Shown one piece after another: positions 53,676 through 63,783 of a DNA stretch of 64,000 nucleotides (within the stretch, counting starts at the first letter, position 1; the number at the start of each line of letters is the position of its first letter). The notes beneath the pieces were generated by a model. The model did no database searches. It saw only the letters and a program-made list of their open reading frames with translations, and was not told the origin of the DNA. The stretch is from Nitrospira sp. (lineage in GTDB: Bacteria; Nitrospirota; Nitrospiria; Nitrospirales; Nitrospiraceae). The stretch lies in contig VGXC01000005.1 of the NCBI GenBank assembly GCA_016873495.1, positions 1-64,000 on the forward strand, given 5' to 3'. A program made the translations under genes and the position numbers.

Positions 53676-54917
53676 GTGAAATACGTGATTCTGCATGGCG
53701 AGCGGATGGCGGGGACGCCCCATTCGGACCTCGGGGGAAAGACTCCGCTGCAGGCTGCGGCCACGCCGCGCATGGACGAGTTGGCTCGCAAGGGGGAGCA
53801 GGGGCTCATCGCGATGCTGCCGGAAGGGCTGGCGCCGAGCGGAACCGTCAGGCAGTTGGCGATTTTCGGGTACGACCTGCGTAAGTATCCGGGCGGGCCG
53901 GCGCCCTATGAGGCGGCGAGCCAGGGAGTGGCGCTGGGAGAACAAGACGTGGCATTCCGTTGTAGTATGGTGACGCTCCGTCCTGGCGTGCCCAAAGGGA
54001 AGGCCACCACCGATGAGATCAAGAAGCTCGGGCCGCAGGTTGTGCTCGATGATGCGGCGGCGGGCGGGATCGGAATCGAGGAGGCGCGGGAATTGCTCGA
54101 GTCGGTCAATGAGCAGCTCGGGTCCGAGACGATTCAATTCTATCCGGGATCGGACCATCGTCACCTACTGGTCTGGGTCGGAGGCAAGGCGCGGGCGACC
54201 ACGCACGACCCTCGCGCCGCGGTCGGCCAGCCGATCGGCGCCTTTCTACCCGTCGGAGATGGGGCTGATATTTTGAAACAAGTGATGGAGGCCTCGCTGC
54301 TCATCCTGCAGGATCATCCGGTGAACGACCAACGGCGGGAGGCGGGCCAGAAACCGGCCAACTGTCTGTGGCTTTGGGGGCAGGGCAAGGCTGCGCTATT
54401 GCCGAAGCTGACAGATAAGTATCAGAAAACAGGATCGGTCGTGTCAGCCAGGGAGCTGCTCCGAGGGATCGGGTTGTGCGCAGGATTCGAGGCGGTCAAT
54501 CCTGCCGATCTTCCGGGCGGGGGAGATCCTGATTTTGAAGGGCTGGCCAAGGCTGCGCTGAACGAACTGGGGCAAAAAGATTTCGTCTATGTTCATGTAA
54601 AAGCGCCGGGCGAAGTGGCGCGTGGGGCCGATGCCAAGGCTAAGGTGAACTTGTTGGAGGCGTTCGACCGGAAGACCGTCGGTCCGATCCTGGATGGGCT
54701 GGCCAAGCTGGGCCCCCACCGGGTAGCGCTGATTTGCGACCATGTGGTGGCCGAGCGGGGTCAAACCAGCCTCCCGCCCGCGCCCTATGTCCTGTACGAC
54801 GGGACCGGCTCCAAGGGGCGCGCCACGGGGGGCTTCAACGAAGTCGAGGCTAAAGCTGCAGGGGGCGGGACGAAGCCTGCGTCGCGGCTGATGAGCTGGC
54901 TTTTCAACAAGGGCTGA
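53676..54917 (+). CDS. COG3635 protein, phosphoglycerate-mutase-like, candidate homoserine kinase
   Basis: A 413-residue protein of the cofactor-independent phosphoglycerate mutase (ApgM) family in the alkaline phosphatase superfamily. Recognisable parts: [50 protein letters not shown] and [11 protein letters not shown]. The expected metal Asp in DGMAD reads GERMAG (Glu), and the Ser nucleophile region reads PSGTVRQLA (Thr likely). Such genes in hom-thrC operons lacking thrB have been proposed to be homoserine kinases, and the position here between thrC and lysC fits. GTG at 53676 follows AAAGG. Mutase activity remains the alternative. Confidence 0.82.
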   Translation: MKYVILHGERMAGTPHSDLGGKTPLQAAATPRMDELARKGEQGLIAMLPEGLAPSGTVRQLAIFGYDLRKYPGGPAPYEAASQGVALGEQDVAFRCSMVTLRPGVPKGKATTDEIKKLGPQVVLDDAAAGGIGIEEARELLESVNEQLGSETIQFYPGSDHRHLLVWVGGKARATTHDPRAAVGQPIGAFLPVGDGADILKQVMEASLLILQDHPVNDQRREAGQKPANCLWLWGQGKAALLPKLTDKYQKTGSVVSARELLRGIGLCAGFEAVNPADLPGGGDPDFEGLAKAALNELGQKDFVYVHVKAPGEVARGADAKAKVNLLEAFDRKTVGPILDGLAKLGPHRVALICDHVVAERGQTSLPPAPYVLYDGTGSKGRATGGFNEVEAKAAGGGTKPASRLMSWLFNKG

Positions 54918-54934
54918 GGAAGGAAGGCAGCCCA

Positions 54935-56161
54935 GTGTCTCTGATCGTCCAGAAATACGGCGGCACGTCCGTCGGCACCGTCGAGCGCATCCATCGCGTG
55001 GCCGACCGCGTAGCGGAAGCCAAGAAGGCCGGGCATGCCTTGGTGGTGGTCTTGTCCGCCATGAGCGGAGAGACCGATCGGCTCTTGCGGTTGGCCCACG
55101 AGGTGACCGCCTCGCCGGACGAGCGCGAACTAGATATGCTGTTGTCTACGGGCGAGCGAGTGACCATTGCGCTGCTGGCGATGGATCTGCGCGGGCGTGG
55201 GATCAATGCACAGTCGTTTACCGGCCGCCAGGTGGGAATTATCACGGACAGCAGCCACACCAAGGCGCGCATCGCGCGGGTGACGGCGGAGCGGATCAGG
55301 GAAGCCTTGGCCGAGGGGATCATTCCGGTCGTGGCCGGATTCCAGGGGATCAACGAACGGAACGACGTGACGACCCTGGGACGCGGCGGGTCGGACCTGA
55401 CCGCGGTTGCGCTGGCGGCGGCGCTCAAGGCGGATCGTTGCGTCATCTATACCGACGTGGACGGGGTCTACACGGCCGATCCCAATATCGTCCCTTCGGC
55501 CCGGCGTCTGGACCGGGTGTCCTACGAAGAGATGCTCGAACTGGCCAGCCTGGGCGCCAAGGTACTGCAGAGCCGGTCGGTGGAATTCGCGGCCAAGCAC
55601 GGGGTGCCGCTAGAAGTGAAATCCAGTTTCAAGGAGGGGCAGGGAACGCTTGTGGTTACCGAAGATGCCGATATGGAGCGAGTGGCGGTCTCCGGCGTGT
55701 CCGGCGATCGGAACCAAGCCAAGATCACGATCATCGGGGTTCCGGATCGTCCCGGCGTGGCGGCCAGGATTTTCGGGCCGGTGGCCGAGGCCAATATCAT
55801 CGTAGACATGATCATTCAGAACGTGAGCCAGGCCTCGCTCACCGACATTTCGTTCACGGTGCCTCGCGCGGACTTGGGCAAGGCGGTCGGCCTGGTGCAG
55901 CGCATCGCCAAGGAGATCGAGGCCAAATCCGTGGCGGTCACCGAGGTGATCGCCAAGGTGTCGCTGGTCGGGGTCGGGATGCGGTCCCACTCCGGCGTGG
56001 CGGCGCGGATGTTCGAGGTTCTCTCCAAGGAGGGGATCAACATCATGATGATCAGCACCAGCGAGATCAAGATCTCCTGCGTGATCGAGGAAAAGTACCT
56101 GGAATTGGCCATGCGCACTCTCCACGGGGCTTTCGGCCTGGATCAGTCACCGGCAGCGTGA
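54935..56161 (+). CDS. lysC: aspartate kinase
   Basis: A 408-residue kinase for the first step of the aspartate pathway. [19 protein letters not shown] opens the protein; the catalytic region has [20 protein letters not shown] and [15 protein letters not shown]. Two C-terminal ACT domains (about 265-405, [20 protein letters not shown] and [20 protein letters not shown]) suggest feedback by lysine and/or threonine. GTG at 54935 is used. It is 7 bases before cimA. Confidence 0.96.
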   Translation: MSLIVQKYGGTSVGTVERIHRVADRVAEAKKAGHALVVVLSAMSGETDRLLRLAHEVTASPDERELDMLLSTGERVTIALLAMDLRGRGINAQSFTGRQVGIITDSSHTKARIARVTAERIREALAEGIIPVVAGFQGINERNDVTTLGRGGSDLTAVALAAALKADRCVIYTDVDGVYTADPNIVPSARRLDRVSYEEMLELASLGAKVLQSRSVEFAAKHGVPLEVKSSFKEGQGTLVVTEDADMERVAVSGVSGDRNQAKITIIGVPDRPGVAARIFGPVAEANIIVDMIIQNVSQASLTDISFTVPRADLGKAVGLVQRIAKEIEAKSVAVTEVIAKVSLVGVGMRSHSGVAARMFEVLSKEGINIMMISTSEIKISCVIEEKYLELAMRTLHGAFGLDQSPAA

Positions 56162-56168
56162 GGGCGGA

Positions 56169-57758
56169 GTGAGAGACGGGAATAAGTCCGAGCCGCATCT
56201 GGAAGTCTACGACACGACTCTGCGCGACGGAGCGCAGGCGGAGGACGTCAGCTTCTCCGTGGACGACAAGGTCCGCGTGGCGCAGAAGCTCGACGAATTG
56301 GGGGTGCACTATATCGAAGGCGGCTGGCCGGGCGCCAACCCAAAGGACATCGAATTCTTTCGGATCATCAAGACTATCCCCTTCAAGCATGCGACGGTGG
56401 TGGCCTTCGGCGCGACCCGCAAGGCCAGCAACCCGGTGCAGAAGGACCCCAACCTCCAGGCGCTGCTGGCGGCGGAGACCGAGACGATCACGTTGTTCGG
56501 CAAGAGCTGGAACCTGCACGTGACGGACGCGCTCGGCATCACGCTGGCCAAGAATCTGGAACTCATTGGGGACTCGATCGCGTATTTGAAGGACAAGAGG
56601 CGCCGGGTCTTCTACGACGCGGAACATTTCTTTGACGGCTACAAAGCCGATCCCGACTATGCCCTCGAGACATTGCGCCGCGCAGTGGAGGCGGGAGCCG
56701 AACGCGTGATCCTCTGCGATACGAACGGAGGCACGATGCCGTGGGAGATCAGGGACATCTGCAAAGCGGTCAAACAACACTGCGTCGTGTCGCTCGGCAT
56801 TCATGCCCACAACGATACCGAAATGGCGGTGGCCAACTCGCTGGTCGCCATCGAAGCCGGCATCGTCCAGGTACAGGGCACGATCAACGGGATCGGTGAA
56901 CGATGCGGCAACGCGAATCTCTGTTCAATCGTGCCCAACCTGGAACTGAAGATGAAGCGGTCGGTGCTGGGAGAGAAGCGCCTGCGGCATTTGCGCGAGG
57001 TGTCCGGGTTCGTCTCCGAGATCGCGAACCTCATGCCGAACAAACACCAGCCGTATGTCGGGGACGCTGCCTTCGCTCACAAGGGCGGCGTGCACATCCA
57101 CGCCGTGCAGAAGAACCCGGCCACCTATGAGCACATCATTCCCGAGAAGGTCGGGAATCGCCAGCGCATGCTTGTGTCCGACTACTCGGGCCGCAGCGGC
57201 CTGGTCGGCAAGGCGGAAGACTACGGCCTCAAACTCTCGAAGGACAATCCCAAGCTGCAGGAACTGGTGGCGACCCTGAAGGATTTGGAGAGCGAGGGCT
57301 ACCAGTTCGAAGGCGCCGAGGGATCGTTCGAGTTGTTGCTGCGCAAGGCGGTCGGCAAGCACAAGCCCTCGTTCGAATTGCTGGGGTTTCGTATCATTGT
57401 GGAAAAGCGCCATGCCAAGGAACCCTCCATCTCGGAGGCCACCGTCATGGTGAAGGTCGGGGATGTAATCGAGCATACGGCTGCGGTCGGCGCCGGGCCG
57501 GTCAACGCGCTGGACCACGCGCTCCGCAAGGCGCTCGAAAAATTCTATCCCCAACTGGCCGAGGTCAAGCTGCTGGATTATAAAGTGCGGGTGCTGGCGG
57601 CCACTCAAGGCACGGCGGCCAAAGTGCGGGTGTTGCTCGAGTCCGGCGACCACAAGGAAAAATGGGGCACGGTCGGCGTCTCGGAAAACATCATGGAGGC
57701 CAGCTGGCAGGCTTTGGCGGACAGCATCGAGTATAAGCTGATGCCGCATGAACCCTGA
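56169..57758 (+). CDS. cimA: (R)-citramalate synthase
   Basis: A 529-residue enzyme that condenses pyruvate and acetyl-CoA to citramalate, the threonine-independent route to 2-oxobutyrate for isoleucine. [20 protein letters not shown] and [18 protein letters not shown] are typical of CimA rather than Leu[21 protein letters not shown] and [15 protein letters not shown] are the catalytic segments. The C-terminal regulatory domain is present. GTG at 56169 is used. An isoleucine route inside the threonine/lysine operon suggests joint control. Confidence 0.95.
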   Translation: MRDGNKSEPHLEVYDTTLRDGAQAEDVSFSVDDKVRVAQKLDELGVHYIEGGWPGANPKDIEFFRIIKTIPFKHATVVAFGATRKASNPVQKDPNLQALLAAETETITLFGKSWNLHVTDALGITLAKNLELIGDSIAYLKDKRRRVFYDAEHFFDGYKADPDYALETLRRAVEAGAERVILCDTNGGTMPWEIRDICKAVKQHCVVSLGIHAHNDTEMAVANSLVAIEAGIVQVQGTINGIGERCGNANLCSIVPNLELKMKRSVLGEKRLRHLREVSGFVSEIANLMPNKHQPYVGDAAFAHKGGVHIHAVQKNPATYEHIIPEKVGNRQRMLVSDYSGRSGLVGKAEDYGLKLSKDNPKLQELVATLKDLESEGYQFEGAEGSFELLLRKAVGKHKPSFELLGFRIIVEKRHAKEPSISEATVMVKVGDVIEHTAAVGAGPVNALDHALRKALEKFYPQLAEVKLLDYKVRVLAATQGTAAKVRVLLESGDHKEKWGTVGVSENIMEASWQALADSIEYKLMPHEP

Positions 57759-57780
57759 CCGGCAGACGCCGAGCAGAACG

Positions 57781-57806
57781 TTCCAGGGAGATGATGTGTC
57801 CTGGAA
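57781..57806. repeat. inverted repeat next to the ihf promoter
   Basis: TTCCAGG (57781-57787) and CCTGGAA (57800-57806), a perfect 7-bp inverted repeat with a 12-base spacer, just upstream of the -35 at 57812. It could be an operator or a weak stem after cimA. Confidence 0.45.
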
Positions 57807-57811
57807 TTCGC

Positions 57812-57840
57812 TTGACACCAGAGGTAACCTCACGTAATTT
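57812..57840 (+). promoter_or_regulatory. sigma70-type promoter for the IHF/HU gene
   Basis: TTGACA (57812-57817), a 17-base spacer, then TAATTT (57835-57840), 83 bases before the start codon. Confidence 0.65.
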
Positions 57841-57922
57841 ATGGGGAAAATTTGACGCAGCAGTCCGGCCGACAAGAACGCGCACCTAAGTGGAGATTCG
57901 GAGCGTTGCCCAGGGGGAAGGC

Positions 57923-58201
57923 ATGAGAAAGGCTGATATCGCCAACGAGATCTACGAGAAGGTTGGGGTCTCCAAGAAAGAAGCGGCGGACATCGTCGAG
58001 TTCATCTTGAATCTCCTCAAAGAAGTCCTCCACAAGGGCGAGTCGGTCAAGATCGCCGGATTCGGAAATTTTGTGGTGCGGAGCAAAGGAGCCAGAAAAG
58101 GTCGCAATCCCAGGACCGGCGAAGAGATCGGCATCACGCCGCGCCGCGTCGTCACCTTCCGGCCCAGTCAGGTGTTTAAGAAGTACGTGAACCATTCCTA
58201 A
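57923..58201 (+). CDS. ihfA: IHF-alpha/HU-type DNA-bending protein
   Basis: A 92-residue histone-like protein. MRKADIANEIYEKVGVSKKE and VKIAGFGNFVVRSKGARKGR with NPRTGEEIGITPRRVVTFRP match the IHF alpha subunit (Pro of the arm at NPRTGE). ATG at 57923 follows GGGGGAAGG. It is followed by a MerR gene, the same order seen in other bacteria that keep ihfA-merR. No partner IHF-beta gene is in the window. Confidence 0.94.
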   Translation: MRKADIANEIYEKVGVSKKEAADIVEFILNLLKEVLHKGESVKIAGFGNFVVRSKGARKGRNPRTGEEIGITPRRVVTFRPSQVFKKYVNHS

Positions 58202-58257
58202 AGGCGGAACCCCTGTTCGCCGGGCCGCCGATTGCACGGGCGACAAGAGGGTCGTTG

Positions 58258-58608
58258 ATGGCGGCTGAGCCAAGGCTTGGCAGTAAGCTCTTCTACAAGA
58301 TCGGAGAGGTCAGTGAGATCGCCAAGCTTCCGGCCTATGTCTTGCGCTTCTGGGAATCCCAGTTCGGTTTTCTCAGGCCCAAGAAAAGCCGAGGCCGGCA
58401 GCGTCTCTATATGCAGCGTGATATCGAGACCGTCCTGGAGATCAAGCGCCTGCTGTATGAAGAGGGGCATACGATCGAGGGCGTGAAGCGTTTCTGGGGG
58501 CGGCGGGGGCGACGGGGAGGACAACCGGTCTCCCCCCGTGAGGTGGCCAAGCGGTTGAAGGGCAACCTGCAGGCCATCCTCAGAATCATGGACTCCTACG
58601 ATCGATAA
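58258..58608 (+). CDS. MerR-family transcriptional regulator
   Basis: A 116-residue regulator. The winged-helix DNA-binding part spans about 13-80: FYKIGEVSEIAKLPAYVLRF, WESQFGFLRPKKSRGRQRLY, DIETVLEIKRLLYEEGHTIE. The C-terminal part is short with no metal cysteines, so no effector can be named. The pairing with ihfA is conserved in other groups. ATG at 58258 is 57 bases after the ihf stop. Confidence 0.92.
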   Translation: MAAEPRLGSKLFYKIGEVSEIAKLPAYVLRFWESQFGFLRPKKSRGRQRLYMQRDIETVLEIKRLLYEEGHTIEGVKRFWGRRGRRGGQPVSPREVAKRLKGNLQAILRIMDSYDR

Positions 58609-58670
58609 TGTGACCAGATATTCAGCCATCGTCGCCTCGGCTAGTGCCGGCGAGTTGACATCGGTTGGGT

Positions 58671-58747
58671 CGGGGCGTAGCGCAGACTGGTAGCGCACTC
58701 GCTTGGGGTGCGAGAGGTCGTGGGTTCAAATCCCGCCGCCCCGACCA
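58671..58747 (+). tRNA. tRNA-Pro (anticodon GGG)
   Basis: A 77-base cloverleaf with CCA encoded. Acceptor CGGGGCG pairs with CGCCCCG; the anticodon stem CTCGC/GCGAG encloses loop TTGGGGT, giving anticodon GGG; the T arm GTGGG-TTCAAAT-CCCGC is perfect. Confidence 0.97.
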
Positions 58748-58763
58748 TACCGAGCTTGCTGAG

Positions 58764-58802
58764 CCGCCCGCTTCGATCAAGTGCGGGCGGAGAAGTTTTT
58801 TT
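58764..58802 (+). terminator. terminator after tRNA-Pro
   Basis: An 8-bp stem (58764-58771, CCGCCCGC, with 58783-58790), 11-base loop, then seven T (58796-58802). Confidence 0.85.
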
Positions 58803-59060
58803 GCCGCAAGTTAGGTTTGGAACCCAGCTAGCTGGAGCCGGTTGCCATCGAGATGGTTCTTGGCAGCCGGAGAAAACCATTCGGAAAGGCTGGTTGCGCG
58901 AGGTGCGGCGACCTCAGATTGATGGGCGCCGCAGTAGATTCCTCCAGCGCGGTTTCCGGTTGTCAGAGTGTCCATCGAGACCGTCCGCCGCAAAGGTTGA
59001 TGGCGGCGGATAAGAACCGTATAGGTTTCTTCCCCCAAGCTGCCCCGCGCAGCTTTTTTT
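58803..59060 (+). ncRNA. candidate structured non-coding RNA between tRNA-Pro and surE
   Basis: About 235 bases with no credible protein, lying after one terminator and closed by another (59037-59060) that comes before surE. Several strong hairpins are seen: 58838-58847 with 58861-58870 (CCGGTTGCCA type, one G-U), 58984-58990 with 59004-59010 (TCCGCCG), and GAGGT/ACCTC near 58900-58915. No match was recognised to 6S, SRP, RNase P or tmRNA signatures. It could instead be a leader of surE. Confidence 0.4.
59037..59060 (+). terminator. intrinsic terminator upstream of surE
   Basis: A 7-bp stem (59037-59043, AAGCTGC, with 59049-59055) running into a run of seven T (59054-59060). It ends 31 bases before the surE ATG. 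Confidence 0.82.
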
Positions 59061-59091
59061 GTTCCCGGCCCCGTCACGGCAACGGAGCGTG

Positions 59092-59918
<827 letters not shown>

Positions 59919-59925
<7 letters not shown>

Positions 59926-61400
59926 AGGTCTACAACACGTTATCGGGCAAGAAAGAGGCCTTCGCGCCCCTCGTGCCGGGCGTGGTTCGGATGTATGTCT
60001 GCGGTGTGACGGTCTACGACGAATGTCACCTCGGCCACGCGCGCAGCGCGCTCGTCTTCGACGTGGTTCGGCGCTATCTAGAACACAGCGGATTTTCCGT
60101 CACGTTCGTGAAAAACTTCACGGACGTGGACGACAAGATCATCAAGCGAGCCAATGAACTCGGCAAACCCTGGCAAGAGATAACGGCCACGTACATCGAT
60201 GCCTATTACCGCGACATGGGGCGGCTCGGCATCAAGCCGGCGACGGTCGAGCCGAAGGCCACGGAACATATGGCCGAGATCGTCGAGCTGGTCCGGGCGC
60301 TGATCCAAAAAGGCATGGCCTATCAAGTGAACGGAGACGTATATTTTCAGGTCGACCGGTATGGAACGTATGGCCGGCTCTCGAAGCGAAAATTGGACGA
60401 TATGCAGGCCGGCGCACGGGTCGAGGTGGATGAGCGCAAGCGTCATCCGATGGATTTCGCCCTCTGGAAGGGCGCGAAGCCGGGTGAGCCCTCATGGCCC
60501 AGTCCCTGGGGCCTCGGTCGGCCCGGCTGGCACATCGAATGTTCGGCCATGGCCATGAAACATCTCGGCGAGACCTTCGACCTCCACGGCGGCGGGATGG
60601 ACCTCATTTTCCCGCATCACGAAAACGAGATCGCGCAGTCTTGTGGCGCGACGGGAAAGGAATTTGCCCGCTACTGGCTTCACAACGGCTTCGTGCAGAT
60701 CAATCAGGAGAAGATGTCCAAGTCGCTGGGAAACTTCTTCACAATTCGGGAAATTTTCGAGAAGTGGGAGCATCCGGAAGCGGTGACAGCAGAGGTGCTG
60801 CGATACTTTCTCTTGGCCACCCATTATCGGAGTCCGCTTGACTTTTCCGATCTGGGATTGGACGAGGCAAAACGGACACTGGACTCCTTCTATGGTCTCT
60901 TTAACCGACTGACTGAACCCACCGGTTTGCCGACAACGGGAGACGAGCAGTTGCCTTCACTCATCGAAGAACTTGCCGGATCGTTCCGGCAGGCGATGGA
61001 TGATGACTTCAACACCTCTATCGTCATCGCGGCCTTTCAACGATTTCGGTCCGAGGTCAATCGTTTGCTGGAAAGTGGACTCTCGCCGGCTGCCTGCCGG
61101 CGGGCACGGGAGACTTTTCGGACCCTTGGTTATGTGGTGGGATTGTTTCAATCAGACACATGGCAATTTGGTGTCGTCCATGGGGGGCCTGCTTCTCTTG
61201 CCGGAGGAGACGCTAGTGCTGCCGGCCTCATCGTGCAGGGTCCGATATCGGATGTCGAGATCGAACGACTGAAGAGCGAACGGGGTGAAGCACGGAAGCG
61301 GAAGGATTTTGCGAGGGCAGATGAGATCAAGAAATTACTCGCCGCCCAAGGTTGGATCGCCGAGGACCGGCCCGATGGCACGACCCGTTGGAAGCGGTGA
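59919..61400 (+). CDS. cysS: cysteinyl-tRNA synthetase
   Basis: A 493-residue class I synthetase. Zinc Cys and HIGH-type motif are in MYVCGVTVYDECHLGHARSA near 25-44; KMSKSLGNFF near 266 is the second ATP motif; the GWHIECSAMA segment adds zinc ligands. ATG at 59919 overlaps surE. The frame runs 26 bases into rlmB, so the two genes are probably translated together. Confidence 0.96.
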
Positions 61401-62166
61401 ATCCGGCGAAATCATTTTCGGGCTGCATGCGGTCCGGGAGGCGCTCCGGGCCAAGACCAGGCCGTTGATCCGGCTGGTGGTTGTGCAGCAGGACCGGCAA
61501 TTCGCCGAGTTGGTCGGGTTGGCCCGCAGCGAAGGGATCCCCGTTCATGTCGAACCGCGCCCGGTCTTGGACCGTCTGGTTCCGGACGGGCGGCATCAAG
61601 GGGCCGTCGGCATCGTCGCGGCCAAGGCCTATACGGACCAAGCGGATATTCTGGACCATGCCCGGCAGCGGGGCGAACCGCCTTTTCTGGTGGTGCTGGA
61701 CGGGGTCGAGGATCCGCACAATCTTGGGGCCATCTTGAGAACGGCGGAGGGCGCCGGGGTGCACGGGGTCTTTCTTCCGGAGCGCCGCTCGGTCGGGCTC
61801 ACGGGCACGGTGGCGAAAGTCTCAGCCGGCGCGCTAGAACATCTGCGGGTCGGCCGGTCGGGCAACGTCAGTCAATTGATCGAGGCGCTCAAGGTGGAGG
61901 GCGTCTGGGTCTATGCGCTGGATCCTCGCGCCTCCAAGTCCTACACGGATCTGGACTTTCGAGGGCCCGTGGCGTTGGTGCTGGGGGGAGAGGGGAAGGG
62001 GGTGCGTCCCGGTGTGCTGGAGCATTGCGACGAGCGGGCCACGATCCCGATGCGAGGCCGCGTCGCCTCGTTGAACGTCTCGGCCGCGGCGGCCATTGTC
62101 TTGTATGAAGCGGTGCGGCAACGCGGAGAGCGGCGCGGATCGTCGAAGGGGTCTAGCGGAGCTTGA
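61375..62166 (+). CDS. rlmB: 23S rRNA 2'-O-methyltransferase RlmB / SpoU-family
   Basis: A 263-residue SpoU methyltransferase that probably methylates G2251 of 23S rRNA. The substrate-binding N-terminal part has IFGLHAVREALRAKTRPLIR; motif 1 is DPHNLGAILRTAEGAGVHGV, and the knot has VALVLGGEGKGVRPGVLEHC and IPMRGRVASLNVSAAAAIVL. ATG at 61375 is inside the end of cysS; a longer frame from 61285 is rejected as it covers conserved cysS sequence. Confidence 0.93.
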   Translation: MARPVGSGESGEIIFGLHAVREALRAKTRPLIRLVVVQQDRQFAELVGLARSEGIPVHVEPRPVLDRLVPDGRHQGAVGIVAAKAYTDQADILDHARQRGEPPFLVVLDGVEDPHNLGAILRTAEGAGVHGVFLPERRSVGLTGTVAKVSAGALEHLRVGRSGNVSQLIEALKVEGVWVYALDPRASKSYTDLDFRGPVALVLGGEGKGVRPGVLEHCDERATIPMRGRVASLNVSAAAAIVLYEAVRQRGERRGSSKGSSGA

Positions 62167-62437
62167 TCATGCCTCCCTGGATGGCCGCCTTCAGCAACTG
62201 GGCGGTGTTGGAGACGCGCACCTTTTTCATCATGTTGGCGCGATGGGCTTCCACGGTCTTCACGCTGATCTTGAGGCGCTGTCCGATTTCCTTGTTTTTC
62301 AAACCGGTCCAAATGAGCTGAAGGATTTCGTGCTCTCGACCGGTCAGGCTCTCGGGGCGCTTGCGCGTGAGGGGAGGAGCCGCCTGGAGTTTTCGTTTCT
62401 TCAGGCGTGTGGTCATGGTCGACTTCGTGGTTCCCAT
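62153..62437 (-). CDS. LuxR-type (GerE) small DNA-binding regulator
   Basis: A 94-residue protein holding only the GerE helix-turn-helix: LTGREHEILQLIWTGLKNKE, IGQRLKISVKTVEAHRANMM. There is no receiver or ligand domain, so it acts alone or with a partner. AAGGAGG lies upstream of ATG at 62437, with rather long spacing. Its end overlaps the rlmB end by 14 bases on the other strand. Confidence 0.88.
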   Translation of the reverse strand: MGTTKSTMTTRLKKRKLQAAPPLTRKRPESLTGREHEILQLIWTGLKNKEIGQRLKISVKTVEAHRANMMKKVRVSNTAQLLKAAIQGGMIKLR

Positions 62438-62669
62438 TGCCGCCAGCTCCTCCTTAACCGAGCCAAATCTAATCGATGAGGATAAAAGTCATGAACGATC
62501 GACAGGGCAAAATAGTACGCAATAGTAACAGGAGAGGATCGGCTTGTAAATAGAAATACCGTTCTCGAATCGTGGTCCGTAGTCCGTTCCCGGCGGCGTG
62601 AGTCGGATGCGGCAGGCTACGGATCGCGAGCAGGCAGATCGAGGCCGGCCAATCAGGATACAATAGCCC

Positions 62670-63455
62670 ATGGGTGCACCCCTGCTTCTCTATGCCACGG
62701 TCTGCCTGTTTGGGGCGCTGGTCGGCAGTTTTTTGAATGTCTGCATTCATCGACTCCCGCGGCGTGAATCGGTTGTATGGCCGTCCTCCCGCTGTCCGGC
62801 CTGTGCCGCGCCGATCGCTCCCTACGATAATCTGCCGCTGCTCAGCTTTCTGATTCTCAGAGGTCGGTGCCGCTCCTGCCGCGAACCGATCTCGCGTCGG
62901 TATCCCACTGTCGAAGCGGCGAATTCGGCCGGCTACGGGCTGATTCTCTGGTGGTTCGGAGCCGGGTGGCCCGCGGCCGCCTATGCCTTGCTATTTTCCG
63001 CGTTGCTCGTGATCACCGCCATCGATCTGGCCCACCAAATCATTCCGGATGTGATTACCTTGCCCGGGATTCTGGTGGGGCTTGTCCTGTCGGCCACGAT
63101 CCTTCCGATCGGTTTGCTGGACTCGGTGCTTGGCCTGCTGGTGGGTGGAGGCCTCTTGTGGTTCATGGCCTGGGTCAGTCCCTATCTCTTCGGGAAGGAA
63201 GGGATGGGTGGGGGGGACATCAAGTTATTGGCCATGGTCGGCGCCTTTTTGGGCTGGAAACCGACGCTCCTGACCATTATGGTGGGGGCCACCACCGGCT
63301 CGTTGGTGGGAATCAGCTTGCTCTCGTGCAAGCTGCTCCGGCGCGATCAATATATACCCTTCGGCCCCTTCCTGGCGTTCGGCGCTCTTGTTGCCCTATT
63401 TTTTTATCAAAATATTTTCGCCTGGTATGAAGCGGTGTTGATCGGGTCACGATAA
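62670..63455 (+). CDS. prepilin peptidase (leader peptidase / N-methyltransferase)
   Basis: A 261-residue inner-membrane aspartic protease that cleaves and methylates type IV pilin-like proteins. The cytoplasmic zinc loop has CPACAAPIAP and CRSCREPISRRYP near 43-74. The catalytic Asp pair is in AIDLAHQIIPD near 117 and GMGGGDIKLLAMVG near 187. Several helices follow. It lies before a pilin-like gene, its probable substrate. Confidence 0.95.
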   Translation: MGAPLLLYATVCLFGALVGSFLNVCIHRLPRRESVVWPSSRCPACAAPIAPYDNLPLLSFLILRGRCRSCREPISRRYPTVEAANSAGYGLILWWFGAGWPAAAYALLFSALLVITAIDLAHQIIPDVITLPGILVGLVLSATILPIGLLDSVLGLLVGGGLLWFMAWVSPYLFGKEGMGGGDIKLLAMVGAFLGWKPTLLTIMVGATTGSLVGISLLSCKLLRRDQYIPFGPFLAFGALVALFFYQNIFAWYEAVLIGSR

Positions 63456-63783
63456 GCGTTTTCTGGGTTCCCCCCTGCTTCTCCTGAGTACTTTCCCCCT
63501 GTATCCAGCTAGCGCGCCGCCGGTATCTGATCAGCCAAGTTCACTGAGGCCGGGCGGACCTTGGGGTTTCCCATCTGCTGGGTGCGGGATTTCCTAGCGC
63601 CCACCAAATGTCTCGCAACCATCGACCAGTCCTGGTTCTTGCCTCGCTCGTGCGTGGTTCGCGGCCGATTCCCTCGCCGGTTCCGCTACGGCCTCCTGTA
63701 CACGTCCCATTCCGGCATGAGTTTTGGAATGGACTCCGGCAGCGTCGATCGGGAAGCGGGGAGTCCACAGGAAGGAGGATGCC
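63456..63783. other. intergenic region with tandem hairpins before the pilin-like gene
   Basis: About 330 bases without a credible gene. Two stems lie close to the next start: 63707-63713 with 63726-63732 (CCATTCC/GGAATGG), and 63731-63737 with 63760-63766 (GGACTCC/GGAGTCC). They overlap by two bases. The rest shows nothing recognised. Confidence 0.5.

Noticed and set aside
58875-58900. Short likeness to the c-di-GMP-I riboswitch (AAACCATTCG with AAAG)
   Set aside because: The core GGGACGCAAAGCC and the second arm are missing, so the likeness is too short to support a call.
58811-59077. 88-codon minus-strand frame in the tRNA-Pro/surE gap
   Set aside because: No ribosome site or family features; it crosses the plus-strand terminator and hairpins.
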